64,000 nucleotides of DNA, from assembly GCA_033439265.1 (NCBI GenBank), contig JAVTVX010000009.1:485609-549608 (forward strand). Reading direction: 5' to 3'. Origin of the DNA: Dillenia suffruticosa. Its lineage: Eukaryota; Streptophyta; Magnoliopsida; Dilleniales; Dilleniaceae. A program made the position numbers and the translations under genes. Positions 1 through 12,562 of this stretch are shown piece after piece; the first letter of the stretch is position 1; each line of letters begins with the position of its first letter. The notes beneath the pieces were generated by a model. It was not told the DNA's origin, did not search any database, and saw only the letters and a program-made list of their open reading frames with translations.

Positions 1-579
1 AATTTTATTATTAAATTTTTCCACTTAATTTTTTTAAAAAAATTCTAATTAATTTAAAATTATTAAAATTATTAAAATTATTAAAATTATTAAAATTTGT
101 ATTTTTTTTTAATATACACTATCATTTAAAATTTAAAACTCAGGTGATTAATATAATAGTGTTATTTCTTTTTTCATTTGATTTGTGACCAAACTTATCA
201 TTTTCACCATTTATCATCAACACCAATGCCTTCATTTCTTTTAAACATTTTTACTATGAATTAAGTAATGCATCCATATGCCTCAAACATCAAATAGACT
301 AACATTAAGTAGCAATCCAAATCAATAGATTTTTTTTTTTCTAAATATTTGATTTAAAAATATTTTGATTAACTTAAAATTATTTTAATTTTAAAATTTT
401 AAACTTTTTTTTTATTATAAAAGAGACTGATATATAAAAATCTAGTCCGTTTAATATTTCACTCCATTAATCCATATAGTATTACTTGTTTCACATTTGA
501 TGAGATCAAACAAATTATTTTTATCATTACTCTTTTCCGTTAAATAATGTTATATAGATTAATTGACAGTCAATTTAAT

Positions 580-728
580 GGAACGAGATATTAAATCTTT
601 TAATTAAGTTTATGATTTAAAATTTGAGAATGAAAAAAATTACGTTGGGAGAATCATCCTTATATAAAACTCGTAAATATTCGATTCAGATTAATCGAAG
701 TATCATTCCAAATATCAATTGTGGAAAG
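580..728 (+). repeat. SINE-like dispersed repeat, copy 1
   Basis: It shares with the copies near 58.7 kb and 29.0 kb an ordered set of blocks: 'ttttaattaa', then 'atttgagaatgaaaa', then 'attacgttgggagaat', then an AT-rich spacer and 'gattcagattaatcgaagtatc'. The order and spacing of the blocks, more than any one block, support common descent. It is diverged and no flanking target duplication was found. Confidence 0.45.
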
Positions 729-1154
729 AAAAAATAATAATATTATAGATTAAACAAGTCTAATATAACTCAAGGTGTTTAAAAGTTTGTTTTACTTAAT
801 TAAAAATGATTTAATCATTTTAAAATTATTTTAATTTAAAAATTTATAGTTGTTATTAATATAAACCAGTAGGTAATATTTGATTCATTTGATAACGTAG
901 TACTCCTCGCATGTTGGATTTGGGATCAAATGCATGGTTTTGACCATCGATCGTCAACACTGAATTTCGGCAGGTCTTCGTTTCTTTTCTGTTTAACATT
1001 TTGTGGAACAAAAACTGAAAAAATATTAGAAAAAAGTGAGGCCGTCAGATCAACAAGTGTGGTGGGTCGACTTTTTTACGAAGAATAAGATACAACAATA
1101 ATACATGTACATCAAATTTAAAATAAAAAAATGTCAATTTTATCTCAAATCTTC

Positions 1155-1157
<3 letters not shown>

Positions 1158-1199
<42 letters not shown>
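1158..1199. repeat. CT microsatellite upstream of MUB
   Basis: An almost pure run of about twenty CT dinucleotides. Similar CT/GA tracts lie beside the TPD1-like, SWI3A, SAUR and TCP20-like promoters in this window, consistent with the plant Y-patch or leader-tract habit. Confidence 0.85.
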
Positions 1200-1201
<2 letters not shown>

Positions 1202-1415
1202 GATGTCTGATTCTCTAGCTTAGATACTCCCATTTGAGTTTGTTCAACCAACCATCGCCATCACCTCATTTTCTTTTCCAGACACAAATAAGCAAAGCTC
1301 AACAAGAATTTTCCATTTTCCGGTATTTAAAGAAACGGGGTTGGTGAATTTTTTTGGTGGGATCGGAGAAATTAAGGTTTTGGGGGAAATTTTTGTGGGG
1401 TAATTAAGGTTTGAA

Positions 1416-3461
1416 ATGCCGGAAGAGGATTTGGTGGATCTCAAGTTTAGACTATACGATGGATCGGATCTGGGTCCGTTTCGTTATTCATCAGCTTCCA
1501 CGGTTGAGATGCTCAAGGAGAGGCTTATCTCTGAGTGGCCTAAAGGTCTGCTTTTTTGCTCTTTTGTTTTGTCAATTTTAGTTCAGGGGTCGAACGCTTT
1601 ACTAGTTTTAATGTTCTGGGTCGAAATATTTGACCTTGATTTGGAAACCCATGTTTGCAAATAATAGTAACCTTAACTTTGTGGTGTTTTTGCAGGTTTC
1701 CCTTATTAGTAATCACAGATATAGGCTTACTAATAGCTTATAATGCTTACTAGAATTAGAGCTGATTGGGTCCTCTCTGAGTCCTGTATCTAGAGACACA
1801 CATGCAGCAGGCAGGCAAACACTTAGTGAAGTGATTTAGTATACGCTTTTAAAGTAAATTAAGAGCAACCACATAGAATAATTGGTCTAATTCTATGGTT
1901 GTTATTTCGCTTTAAAGAAAAACCTTTGCCATCTCTTTCTTTTTTGTGCATAACTCTGAATGTAGGATTGTGCATTAATTTCTCAGTTTGTGGGTGACAT
2001 CCTTGTGCACGGGCCATACTAATCTTCTACGAATCATTCCAATTTTATCCAATGTCCCTGAAGGGACTGTTAGATAGTGCATTCATTTACATTGTACCTA
2101 TTATATTTGTATCATGATTAGGCTTGAGGCTATCCACTGAAGTAGAATTGAAAGGCCCGATGCTGGGATGCTTAATGTTTAAGACATTATTGAATAATAT
2201 TGTCTAACATAATAGTTGTTGAAATACCAGCATGAGAGAATTATACATGTTCTAGGCATCTAGGGCAGATCATTCAGTAAACTTTACATTCCTGAGCCAT
2301 GAATTCGTAACTAGACCTCATTGATTTTGCATATTGAAATAATGTCTTGTTGCAAGGGAATTAATTCAAATCATGCCATGTTGAAATTGAATTAAATTAT
2401 GTATCAGCTGTTGGCATGGAACGGTGCTATTTTAATTAAGTTGTAAGCTGTTATCTGGCAAGACCAAGGACAGAGTAAGCAGATTCATCACCCCTTCCAG
2501 CTTAGCAGAATTATGCAGGGTTAAAACCACTCCGATGCCTACTTCCATCTAAATATCTTACACAATGCATTGTAATTTGACTGGTTTAAGTTTCTCTCCC
2601 ATATGTATGCAAATTATGTTTTTCGTGGTTCTGACAAGGCTTTGTTGAGTTGATAGAGACCACTTTGCTTACTGATTTAGCCTGACAACATCTGCTGTAG
2701 TATGGCATGTCTGGTAGAAGATGGCAGAGCATACTGAGCGAATTTTTTCAATTGACATCTAGCAATATATTAACACTGTAGCTTAACAGTCTCCTTTGTG
2801 GACTTACAGAAGTTTTGGAATGCGATTTTCTTTTCCCAGTTTTGCCTCTTCATTTTCTCAGCATATGTGTGCATCTAACAATCGTATATTTTTAATTTGT
2901 TTACTGCCTTTTATACAGGAATTATGCCATGAACATTTTTTGTGGTTCAGGTGACATAGTTATTGGATAATGATGCGTAGCATGAAACCATGAGAAAAGG
3001 ATAAGAAAGACTAGCCAAATAGTTGCCAGATGTGTTAAAGCTCTCTTGACTTGCCTGTTGTCATTGTGTTTGTTGAATGTACTTCTTGTTTAATTATAAA
3101 GTTTGTGCCAATCACTTGAATCTATAATGCAAGTCCCTTTGTCGAACCAATGTAGCATCTTCAGACTTAAATATCAGAGTTTGACCGTGGCACTCTGCTC
3201 TTGCCTTTCCTATCTGCTTGTGCCAACCCTTTCATAGATATTTCCCTGCATATGAACTGCTTTAACAACCCTTTTCTCTTTGCTGTTAATCAGTGCCTTA
3301 CATTTAGAATGCTCATTTTGCAAGTGTAGTTTGATAAATAGCTGGGAATAACTATCTGAGCACATCGATTTGCCTAAATTGTGCTTATTATATCCCATTA
3401 GGTGGAAATCTTTCAGTTACAATCATGTTTTAGTTCCATGGCACATGAATGTTTTGTAAAC

Positions 3462-3492
<31 letters not shown>

Positions 3493-4335
3493 TTAATTAT
3501 TCTTAGATAAATCAATTGTGCCCAAGGTAGCAAGTGAAGTCAAACTGATAAGTTCAGGCAAAATTTTGGAGAACAATAAAACTGTCGGCCAGTGTAGAGT
3601 GCCTTTCGGTGAGCTTGCTTCGGGAATTGTCATTATGCATGTTGTTTTACAACCATCCCTAGCAAAAAGTAAACAAGGTATTTCACTTCTTTGGCTTACC
3701 ATAATGATGTTCCTTCCCATGCAACCATTATTATTTTGTAGAATGTATCACTGGCATCTGTGACTTATCTGTAATATCAAATTCTTCACAAAGAGGTAGT
3801 ACCTAATTATTTAAGCATACGAGCACCGAATTGTTTCTTGAACCGTACAAGATCTCACAGTGAAAGTAAGCCTATTATTCATATTCCATTTGGCCTGGAA
3901 GCAGTGCAAATCAGTCTGCTAGCTACGTCTGTGTCATAGCTGTGGAATCCTCCAAACTATAGGCCGAAAAATAGGTATTAGAGGGGACCCTCTTTAGTTC
4001 ATAAAGATTATTATACATCTCATTGTGGAAAGTGCACAAAACATTCTTCTGAAAATCATATTATTAATTACTCGTTTCACATTTTGAGGAGCAATTTACT
4101 TGGAGACATGGTGTGATTTTTTTTTTGGGGGGGGGGGGGGAGAGGGGGGCATTTGTTGGTTGGCCCCCAAGTTATGTTCATTGAATTTAGTTGTAGCCAC
4201 TGTTCCGTTCTCCCCAGTCTTTCAATCTGACCATTTTGGGTTTTTTATTTTTATTTTTTATTTTTTATTTTTCCAACAGAAAAGAAGGTTGATGATGCAC
4301 CTAGAAAAATCGTGTGCTCGTGCACGATATTGTGA
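1416..4335 (+). CDS. MUB: Membrane-anchored ubiquitin-fold protein (MUB), 3 exons
   Basis: Exons 1416-1545, 3507-3677 and 4280-4335 join in phase (130+171+56 nt) to a 118-residue protein, the usual MUB length. Exon 1 gives [18 protein letters not shown], the start of the ubiquitin fold. Exon 2 resumes with DKSIVPK and contains the TVGQCR and VVLQP segments. Exon 3 ends in CSCTIL-stop: a CaaX box with final Leu, which favours geranylgeranylation, with a second Cys two residues upstream that could be palmitoylated. MUBs are lipid-anchored at the plasma membrane and bind group VI E2 ubiquitin-conjugating enzymes; that role is family knowledge. Splice sites are GT-AG. Intron 1 (about 1.96 kb) holds an antisense U6 pseudogene, and intron 2 a long G run. 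The single-exon reading through 1664 runs into intron 1 and is not the product. Confidence 0.93.
1978..2067 (-). pseudogene. U6 snRNA pseudogene in MUB intron 1
   Basis: Read on the minus strand, the segment follows U6 from its 5' stem (GTCCCT.C.GGGACATT) through GATAAAATTGGAA, GAAGATTAG and the GGCCC.TG.ACAAGGATG block to the 3' GAGAAAT. It differs from U6 at several places. The catalytic ACAGAGA box is lost (the segment reads ATTCGTAGAAG there). I see no plant upstream sequence element or well-placed TATA box in the DNA that would precede it. It therefore looks like a retroposed, non-functional U6 copy lying antisense in a MUB intron. Confidence 0.8.
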
Positions 4336-5349
4336 GACTAAAAGCATGATTCAAGCTTGGAGAGCTGGTCGAATTATTTATCCTGAGATCAGTGCCTTCT
4401 ACTGCAGTTTCTGTCTGAGCATTCATGCTTGTTGGTACGCTTTAATGTATAGGTGCATAGTGGGTCAATGATGCTGAATGATGGTATAGAATTTAAGTTG
4501 TTGTTGGTTTCAGTAGGCGTGTCTCAATCTTTCAGGGTTGGTGGTTTGACAATGTTCTCCAACCTATTAGCTTGAATTCTTATGCTTTCCCTCATCCTGT
4601 CCTTTTCTGATGTTGTATGAGTATTTTGGACAAGCAATTCTCCAAAGGTGTAAAGACCATATAATTAATGTAAAACGAAGCCAAAAACCACAATCAAATT
4701 TTCTGGTGAAATGCCCTGCAACCAACTCATCTGACAAGATGAGCAAGCACCGGCTGTCTTGTTTCTAATTCCATGCTTCTTATCCAGGTGCCATCTGGCC
4801 TTTTGCTTGTGCGCATGCATGTCTTGGTCATGAAATGGTTTTTGCCCTAGCTCTTAGACCACAAAACTCATCCAGTACCAGTACCATGCAATGGCCCAAG
4901 CAACACCATCCTCACTGAACCCTTTAGGCTAGGCAAAATGGTGGAGGAAACGTTACCACTAATTGTTACCCTTTCTAGGTATTACTATGAGGACTCCAAC
5001 TGCTACGAATGGTTTGGTTTGGATCATACCCACTGCATATAGGACAGGCTTGACATTATAGTCTCACCAAAGTGTCAAGTAAGCTAGTTGCAAACCCAAG
5101 GAAATTTGAGCATAATACTTTCGGCAAATAGTATTTTTTACGGAATCCATAGGTACAAGAAAGAATGCCTCTTAAAATTATAAAAAGATGATGCTAAAGC
5201 ATACAATTCTCGAATCTTTATCGTTTATTACATTGTGAGGTGAGACTTCACTAATCAACTTCACAGTATCAGTAAAGCCTACAGGATACGGTACAAGACG
5301 GTCGCCACAGAGAGGACTTCCAAAAGAAAAGAGACTTAAGACTAGCAGG
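4336..5349. other. MUB 3' flank and intergenic DNA
   Basis: The first few hundred bases should be the MUB 3' UTR. Beyond that I see no conserved reading frame, RNA gene or repeat that I recognise. The end of the stretch runs into the NO VEIN-like pseudogene on the opposite strand. Confidence 0.5.
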
Positions 5350-7045
5350 TCAAATTCTAAATCCACTGGAAAACCTTCTCAGCTGCTGCTATTGTTTGTT
5401 GAATATCCTCAGGAGTATGCGCCAAGCTAGTGAATCCAGCTTCAAATTGAGAAGGACAAGAGTAGGGTCTGATGTTTTCTGCAGTGAAGTGAAAGCATCA
5501 ACAGAAGCAGATGCAACACAGCCAAGGATTCTCACATTCCATTTGTCATCCAAGAAAATTGTCTCCCTTGATGAAGCAAGAATAAAATCAGCTTGAATAA
5601 TGAAGAGGAAGTTAGTAAGCAACTCAGTGGGCAGATACGTATAGATTCCAGGTGAAGTCATGCCTCTACTAAGATGCTCATTATGGGGAAAAGCTAGAGT
5701 CATCATCCACTCTTCCACTCCCATTCTCCTCTCGACTTTGTTTTCTTCCCTGACTGGGAACTTCTGCCTCCACATATGGTAGGTACATTCCTTATCAGAC
5801 TTATTACTGTTTCCTCTGGAGAGAGAGTGAGAACGTAAGACTCAGCATTCATATCCTTCCTGGTAACATAGTCCGTTTTGCTTGAAATTGAAAATGCACC
5901 AACAGTGTTATGACTAGGATCTTTATTATCCTCCTCAGACTGAAAATCTTAGAGAGGAACAGTCGGGTGAACGCTTAAGAGCTGCTTCTTTACAGGTTCA
6001 ACCTTGTCAGGCTTCAGCTGCAAAATGAGTGTTGTGATTGGAAGGGTTTGCCAGTACAATAGACTTGGTGAATACAGGAGAGAATGGGGGACAGTTTAGT
6101 AGTATAAACTCTCATCTTCTAATATGATAATTCCACGTTCAAATTCTTGGATAACCAAAAAAAATATAGGAGAGAATTGGGTCCTCATCAACCCACTCGG
6201 GGACAATATAACCAAGACCACAGTGAGGATAAGGCGGCTCAATGAAACGTATCTGATAGCCATAGCTGACTTGTTATCAGAAAGACGCTCTTAAACCCAA
6301 TTCCTGCAAATAAGCCAAAAAAAGGGTAGTCATTAAAACTGGTAAATACCATATGAATATTAAGAGCATCAAATTCAAGTATAACGAATGATAACAATTT
6401 ACCTAGGCTAAAGATTTAAGATCACCACACAGATATTGATGCCAACATAACATTATTGTGCTTCCACAAAAATTCAACCTCGAAAGACTTAAAATTACCC
6501 AAATATCTGAAGTTCAGATAAGACAACACGATCATCTCCATACAAGAATAGTTTCCCCTGCAGAAATGGCCAAACCCAAAAAGAGAAACCCTCGTCACTT
6601 CCATGCCATCAAACAAAACCAAATTTCTTTTACCAAAATTCTTGTTCAAAATCACCTAAATATCTAAATCACAAATTTAATCTTGTACCCAAGGACTGGT
6701 GTCAAGTCTACAAACTAAAGGCTTTCCTCTTAATTAAATTTGCAAGAAGACAAAATAAACATAAGGAAATGGCTAGAATATCAGACGTCTTCTTGAAATA
6801 TGAAGTTGTCTTGAGTCGCCTCTTATACGAATAATTGAAAAGAATTGACTAAGTGGTACCATTCTACCCCAATGTAACCACGTTGATGATTCTCCATCTT
6901 GGAGGACCTTCGAACACTGCAAATGGAGTCAACGTTCTCAGTGGGAAAAACCTTTCTCATTGTCGAAGATCAACAACGTTGAAACGTTGAAAGTGCTCCA
7001 CTCCTTCCGCATATTCATTTTCCTCCGCGTTCTGCATGGACAAGC
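5350..7045 (-). pseudogene. NO VEIN-type GHKL ATPase pseudogene
   Basis: Minus-strand translation gives ordered pieces of the plant NO VEIN / At3g48770-type histidine-kinase-like ATPase family in different frames. From about 7040 downward: NAEENEYAEGVE; LLIFDNEKGFS; VDSICSVRRSSK; RGYIG; then, after an intron-like gap with a usable acceptor, GIGFKSVFLITSQ (about 6303); CGLGYIVPEWVDEDP (about 6190-6230); TTLILQLKPDKVEPVKKQ (about 6000); GAFSISSKTDYVTRKDMNAE (about 5890); WRQKFPVREENKVERRMGVE (about 5760); LPTELLTNFLFIIQADFILA (about 5610). Frameshifts, in-frame stops, a lost segment after WVDEDP and an 80-base insertion break it. Retained exon borders point to a DNA-level copy rather than a processed one. 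The parent is much longer, so this is only its N-terminal part. Confidence 0.82.
6085..6170. repeat. Short insertion with direct repeats in the NOV-like pseudogene
   Basis: About 85 bases interrupt the pseudogene's conserved order. They are flanked by near-identical segments, 'tacaggagagaatggggg' on the left and 'tataggagagaattgggt' on the right, which look like a target-site duplication. The insert ends in an A-rich run and carries 'cacgttcaaattcttgg', slightly like a pol III B box. A truncated SINE is possible but unproven. Confidence 0.35.
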
Positions 7046-7625
7046 ACCACCATAAAAATTTGCTAATTTGTTGAATCCAACCCTCAAAATTGCAAGAAGA
7101 TTGACCTGTAATAATTATATGTTATTTTACTCACAATGTTTTTTTTTTTTTTAATTAATATTAAAAAAAACTACAAAAATCCTTCTTGAGAGTTCTTGCC
7201 GAATCTCACATCAACTTTTTCTAACGGAAGCACGACTTAGGCCTCCGCATGATAGGCAGTCTTTTTTGAGAGTAATTAAATGTTTGATTGAGTAGACTAA
7301 CCAAGTAGATCTCAATCTTGGGTATTCTACTAAATTAAGAATCTGGATCTCAAACTTAATTACAGATGATTCTAAACATCCTCAAACTCAAACTCAAACT
7401 CAAACATATATGATGAATCTTAAAAGTTTTGGTCAACTAACCTTGATGCCTAAATTTACTAATGGTTATTTCGTCCTTTGCTATGACACCAAGTTCAAAG
7501 CGATCAATCTTTGCTTTGCTTTGAGTTGCTTTAGGAGGACCGGAATTGCTTTGTTGGTCTCCAAAGTTTATCATCTCCAACCAAGAATGCTTTGTCTAGG
7601 ACACTCTTGTAGGTGTACTTTCCTT

Positions 7626-7673
<48 letters not shown>

Positions 7674-7948
7674 TTAAGAGCAGCCCCTATCTCAGGGCAT
7701 AGTTGGACTTCAGCCAGTCGATTCAGTGGCCTTCCTTCAAATAAAAATAAATAAATAAATAAATAAATAATATTTACTTTGCTTGTCCGGCACAAGCGGA
7801 GGTCTGGATATGAAGCCCTAGCCAAAAATGGCAGTCACCGAAAGTAACAGGACAGCTGGACCCGGAACGAATGCAATGTAAAGACTGTTCATGTAGGGTA
7901 TATACTTCCCATTTCTTAATTCTAGCCGGCATATACCAGATAATAATG
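7046..7948. other. Intergenic DNA with simple repeats
   Basis: I see no gene. There is a hexamer repeat of 'caaact' at about 7381-7404, an AG run at about 7630-7669 and an AAAT tetramer run at about 7742-7770. Open frames through the AG run encode only Ser-Leu repeats and are artefacts. Confidence 0.6.
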
Positions 7949-8128
7949 TGTAACAATCATAATCAGTGATTAATCATAATTAAAAATATTAATTAATAAT
8001 TAATATAGCAATCGATATTGAATAAAAATAATATAAATAATAATATCACAGTGTATATATTGATATAGAATTGAATACAAATAAATATAATCCTTTTTCT
8101 CTCTCTTTCTACCTCTCTATTTCTGTGT

Positions 8129-8183
<55 letters not shown>

Positions 8184-8220
8184 ATCTCTCTACGTATTTT
8201 TTGGAGAGTGGATTGTTACA
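7949..8220. mobile_element. Solo LTR of an LTR retrotransposon
   Basis: The 272-base segment begins TGTAACAATC and ends GATTGTTACA, exact inverted ends with the TG...CA boundary of an LTR. The flanking five bases are TAATG and TTATG, a near-match target duplication. The inside is AT-rich and then a long CT run. The same organisation recurs at 38322-38652, where a tRNA-iMet-type primer site follows, which supports the LTR call. No internal region lies beside it, so it is a solo LTR, diverged enough to be old. Confidence 0.72.
8133..8180. repeat. CT microsatellite inside the solo LTR
   Basis: Pure CT dinucleotide run. It belongs to the LTR family, because the sister LTR at 38.3 kb has the same tract at the same relative place (about 38579-38613). 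Confidence 0.8.
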
Positions 8221-9509
8221 TTATGTTACAATTGGTCACGAATCTGCCCGATGGCGGCTATGACGGTGTGAACCATTTTTAGTTTGACCAAATTAGGCCC
8301 ACTATATAGGTCGATACCCCACAAAAAGGCGCGCCTACAACTAGGAAAGCTACCTAAACCAAACTAAACCGGTAACATCAAAACGCCTACTGTTTGTAAT
8401 AGGGCATTGTTGTTGTGTTAGGGTATAGATCCTTTTAAGGCCCTATGGACCGGGGTGGGGTGGTCCACATTCGTCCGCCTAAACTTTTGTTTTTTTTAAC
8501 ATTTGAATATCAAATGACGGATTTAAAGGAGGTGATTACGAGCATTAGATTATCCCCTTTAAAACTTCATTTGCCTAAATTCTAGATTATAATGAGATTT
8601 TCTTTCTTAAAATTAAGGTTCTTAGTTTTATCCATTACTTTCTAAGATTAGAAAAAAGTCAGACAAACCTCCTCTCAAAAACTAAAAACATTTCCCTCCT
8701 TTACAGTTTAAACATGCTAAACCAAGCAATCTAGTGACTAAAATGAGGTCTCCTTTACCAAAGCAAGTGTGTAGATAGGCCCTTTTGCTAATTATAAGTT
8801 AAGTAATAATATAGAATGGACAGATATCTAATTCAATCATGACATCTAACACTTTCAACCGGATGCCAACATCAAAGGCCCTCCTTTATATTTTCTTAAC
8901 ATCAAAATGCTTACGAAAAAACAACATTGTTGAGTAAGATGGAACAAATCATTAAACCCAAAAAATAAGGTTTATAATGCATAACTGAGAATCTATTAGA
9001 ATTCAATAAAAGAGGAATTCCAAAATGGTTGAAGTTGGAAATAACATGCGTAACAACCCAAACAAAACATTTATTCCAATCTGCCCTCCTCTGCTCACAC
9101 ACGTGGAATTCAATTGGAATCCTGAACAATCACCCACCAAAAGGAGAAATAGGAAAAGGAAATGGACCCATGCCATAGAATCATCATCTTATTATAAGCA
9201 AAAATTTATAACATTTCTCTTTGCCTGACATCATAGTTAGAATAAAATGTCTTAATATTTCAACCCGTAAAAAAACAAAAAAGTCTTTTTCACCTCACAG
9301 TAGTCTCAATCCCATACATCCGTTATAGACATCTCGAGTCTCTCTACCCCATTATCTACACCTTCCAAAAATATTCAATTGTATGCCTCAATCTCCAAAA
9401 TTAGAAACACCCCAGCTTCCTATACAGTATCCGTTGTTGCCAATGTATGTTATTCATTAGTATACAATTATTATGTTGTTACTCTGTGGTATTACTAGGA
9501 AAGAGATGT
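8221..9509. other. Intergenic DNA downstream of the TPD1-like gene
   Basis: No coding region or repeat that I can name. The last few hundred bases should contain the 3' UTR and poly(A) region of the minus-strand TPD1-like gene, which I could not delimit. Confidence 0.5.
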
Positions 9510-11635
9510 TTAGCAGATAACGGAGGAAACAGAGAGAGGATATCGGAAGGTGTTGGCATACTGGAAAGAGAGGGCACGTCCGTTGGCAAGCGGCTTGCCA
9601 TCGTTAACCAGACAGTCATTGTATTGAAGACGCTTAAAGATTTTAGGGTTGATGAGTCGGGCAGAGCTGAACCAGCCACAGGTCAAGTGAATACCAGAAA
9701 TGTCACAACCAGTCACGCAAGCATTCATGATCTCAACAGTATAGGTTGGGATTCCACTAGGGAGTGGTGCAGTGGGACCTTGTGAGATGACTATATCTGA
9801 TTTTGAGCATCTCTCTCCCCAAATTCTGTTTGGTTTCACTGCTTCTCCTGCTGCATAAAGTGAGTACACACCCCAAAAAAAAATTAAAGGGTAAACTTGG
9901 ACTTTAATAAAAGTGAAAGTTTTCCGAAGAATATTTAATTTACTATATAGTTTAATTATATTATCTGCAGACAAAATTAGCTTTTTGAAGCTGATACGCT
10001 GGAACCAAAAAGCAGAAAAAGAAAAAGAAAAAGGCTAGTAGAGTAGGGGACGCCTTGTCCTTTCTTATAATGCATTGATCATGCTCTACACTCTTTTAAC
10101 TTTTTGGCAGACCTTTTCCCTTGGTCTTAAACGTTATATAAGATTCTGATTTTTGCAATTTGATGAAAAATAAAGTGAGTAAATAAAAATGAAAATATAG
10201 TATTCATATTTTGCTAAAATGGCCGAGCAGTACCATGTGACAGCCAGCAGCTAGCTAGAACAGGCTTCTTTTGTAGCTGATGTGAGCATCCCGCCAAGAT
10301 TCATGCGTATAGCTTGAATTTTGGGGGCATAAATAACTATTTGGCGAGGCATAACATCTTTGTTGCATGTTTGGTTTGGGAACATCATTTTGCTTTGCAT
10401 AGCACTTATATGCAAACACAGATATGAAATTTCTTACCAAAAGGTGCGTAGCAAAAAGAAAGGTGTTAAGATGAAAATGACTTAATGGACCGACTTACGT
10501 GTTTGGAACAACTTAGCAAATCATTTGCTTACACACACACAGACAGATACAAACATATACACATACACATACATGTTAAAAAGGTGTTCATGTAAAGATG
10601 ACTTGGGGGAAGATTCAATTCCATGGACTCAATTGGAATATGGTGCCAACCCCCACCTCAACTTTGTTAAAACGTTCTCCATTAATCCCAATTGAATCAG
10701 GAGGCTTATTAGTTAATAAAACTTTATTTATATACAATAAAAAATACTAAAAGACATTTGCAAAAAAAAAAAAAAGAAAAATGAAATTCCTAAATGGGAT
10801 CCTAAAATCCATGACACGAGATATATTATTAGAGGAATAATTCTTTCTTTTTATTTTTTTTTTTCCTTATTTTTTTGCCTCGAATACTATTGGGTTATTT
10901 AATAGGGTTCCGGGCCCCGGGACCATATAAGATAAGGTAACGGTGCATGTTAGAATAAATGAAGCATAACGAAAAAGACTGACATTGCACACATGACAAA
11001 AGAACCGTACACAAAATCTGAGCACAGAGAGCAAAGTCGTGGGGGGTGTCTTTAAGACGTGCCCCTTTTTGGGCAGAAAAAATGGCATATAAGATGCCAG
11101 AGACAAGCAAGACAAGAGCAAAACAGTTAAAAAAAAGAAAAGATTGCTTTGGATAGTTTAGGGTTACCGCGATCCTGAAGCAATTTGCGATGAGGAGGCA
11201 AAGACAAGGTAGTGGTCACGTTCATAGCATTCTTCCCCTCCGAATCGACCACAGGCTCAAAACGAAGTCGTTGTGGCAAAACACCTATAACCCAAAAAAA
11301 GAAAGAGAAAAAGCAAATTAGGTATGGTGGAATATGGAGAGCCCAAGTGCTAGGGAAAGAGAGACCCCATAATGAACAAGAAAAAAAGCGCATACCGACC
11401 ACAACAAAACAAAAGCCAAATCGATTAAACAATTATAGAGAAAGAGAGAGAGAGAGAGAGAGGATGTTTGGCAAAGTTCGTTGCATACGTACACAAAAAG
11501 GGTGAAAGAGCCACACTAAACCTCACCTGCATCAGTATAATTGGCATTGAACAGGGAAAGAACCGCTAATGTCGCCGCAAATACTGAGATTATACGCCGA
11601 CTTGAGACTGAAGAAGGACCTCCTCTCATCACCAT
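9510..11635 (-). CDS. TPD1: TPD1-like secreted cysteine-rich protein, 3 exons
   Basis: Exons 11527-11635, 11168-11284 and 9510-9850 join in phase (109+117+341 nt) to 188 residues. The start is the first in-frame ATG after an upstream in-frame stop. Residues about 14-35 ([16 protein letters not shown]) are hydrophobic after an Arg pair, as in a signal peptide. A variable pro-region ([10 protein letters not shown]) follows. The conserved domain runs from NRIWGERC to the end: [58 protein letters not shown] and a terminal Cys. It has six cysteines (90, 120, 124, 133, 155, 188). In Arabidopsis, TPD1 is the ligand of the EMS1/EXS receptor kinase in anther tapetum specification, and TDL1 is its broader paralogue. 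Which of the two this one matches cannot be told here. Introns are 242 bp and about 1.3 kb, GT-AG. Confidence 0.92.
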
Positions 11636-12561
11636 CACCCCGCTTCCCTGATGCTCTGCCAGCCAACAAATCAATCAGGCGGACGCTGCGCACGTTTGAG
11701 CGCTGGAAAATTTCGTTGAAAATGAAAACAATAGATTTATGCAGATTTTAGGGAACACAGTCAATGTGCATATATAAATGCATCAAATCATATCACCTCA
11801 GCCCCAGAGAGAGAGAAGGACAGGGGAATAAAGGAAACAGTATCAGATTTGACTTAAGGTTGTCACGAAAAACGAAGAGGTGAAATATAACTTTTAACTT
11901 GGAATGGAGAAATCGACGGCGACATAGAGAGAGAGAAGAGCTCGTGAATAAACACACCACGGTAAAATATATCGAATCAGAGAAGTCAGAACTCCAAAAA
12001 TCTTTAAACAAAAATCAATCTACAGAGAGAGAAAGAGAGAAACAAATAAACACCTAGATACCATCGCAGTTTTTCGAAGCAAAAAAGCTGTGGATTCTGT
12101 CTCCTCTCTCTCTCTCTCTCTTCGAGAACATAAACAAGAAGCATTAAATGAAAGGAGAGAGAGAGAGAGAATAAATTGCTGAAATTAGATAAGAAGACGA
12201 AGAGTGTAGAGAGAGAAATAAAGCAAAGTTGACAGAGAAAGTAAAACACAGAGAGAGAGTCGACAAAGCAGATCAAACAGTACAGAGAACATATCACAAT
12301 GTCAGCCATGGAGAGAGAGAGAAGACAAAAATGGCGAAACAAAAGACTCAGTGAGAGCAATGTTCGTGTCCATTTTTGACTATTTACTTGAAATTCAAGT
12401 CAAAAGAAGAAGGAGACAATCGGATTAACGCTTCCAACAAATCAAACCTTTGATCTTTTGCACGGGGGAGAGAGAGAAAGAGAACAATCAGCTCCGAGAC
12501 TCGTGCACACACCACACAAACAGAGAGTAGAGAGAAAAATGAATTAGGGTTATTGTATTTG

Positions 12562-12562
<1 letters not shown>

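Larger units (their letters stand above)
1..1415. other. AT-rich intergenic DNA and MUB upstream region
   Basis: I see no coding exon here. The stretch is strongly AT-rich and carries one copy of the dispersed SINE-like repeat at about 580-728. A CT dinucleotide run lies at about 1158-1199, some 220 bases before the MUB start codon, where plant promoters and 5' leaders often have pyrimidine tracts. The MUB promoter and 5' UTR must lie in the last few hundred bases, but I cannot fix the transcription start. Confidence 0.6.

Noticed and set aside
4100-4471. 123-codon open frame near the MUB 3' end
   Set aside because: It starts in intron 2 across a G run and reads exon 3 in the wrong frame. 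The MUB exon 3 frame explains the sequence.
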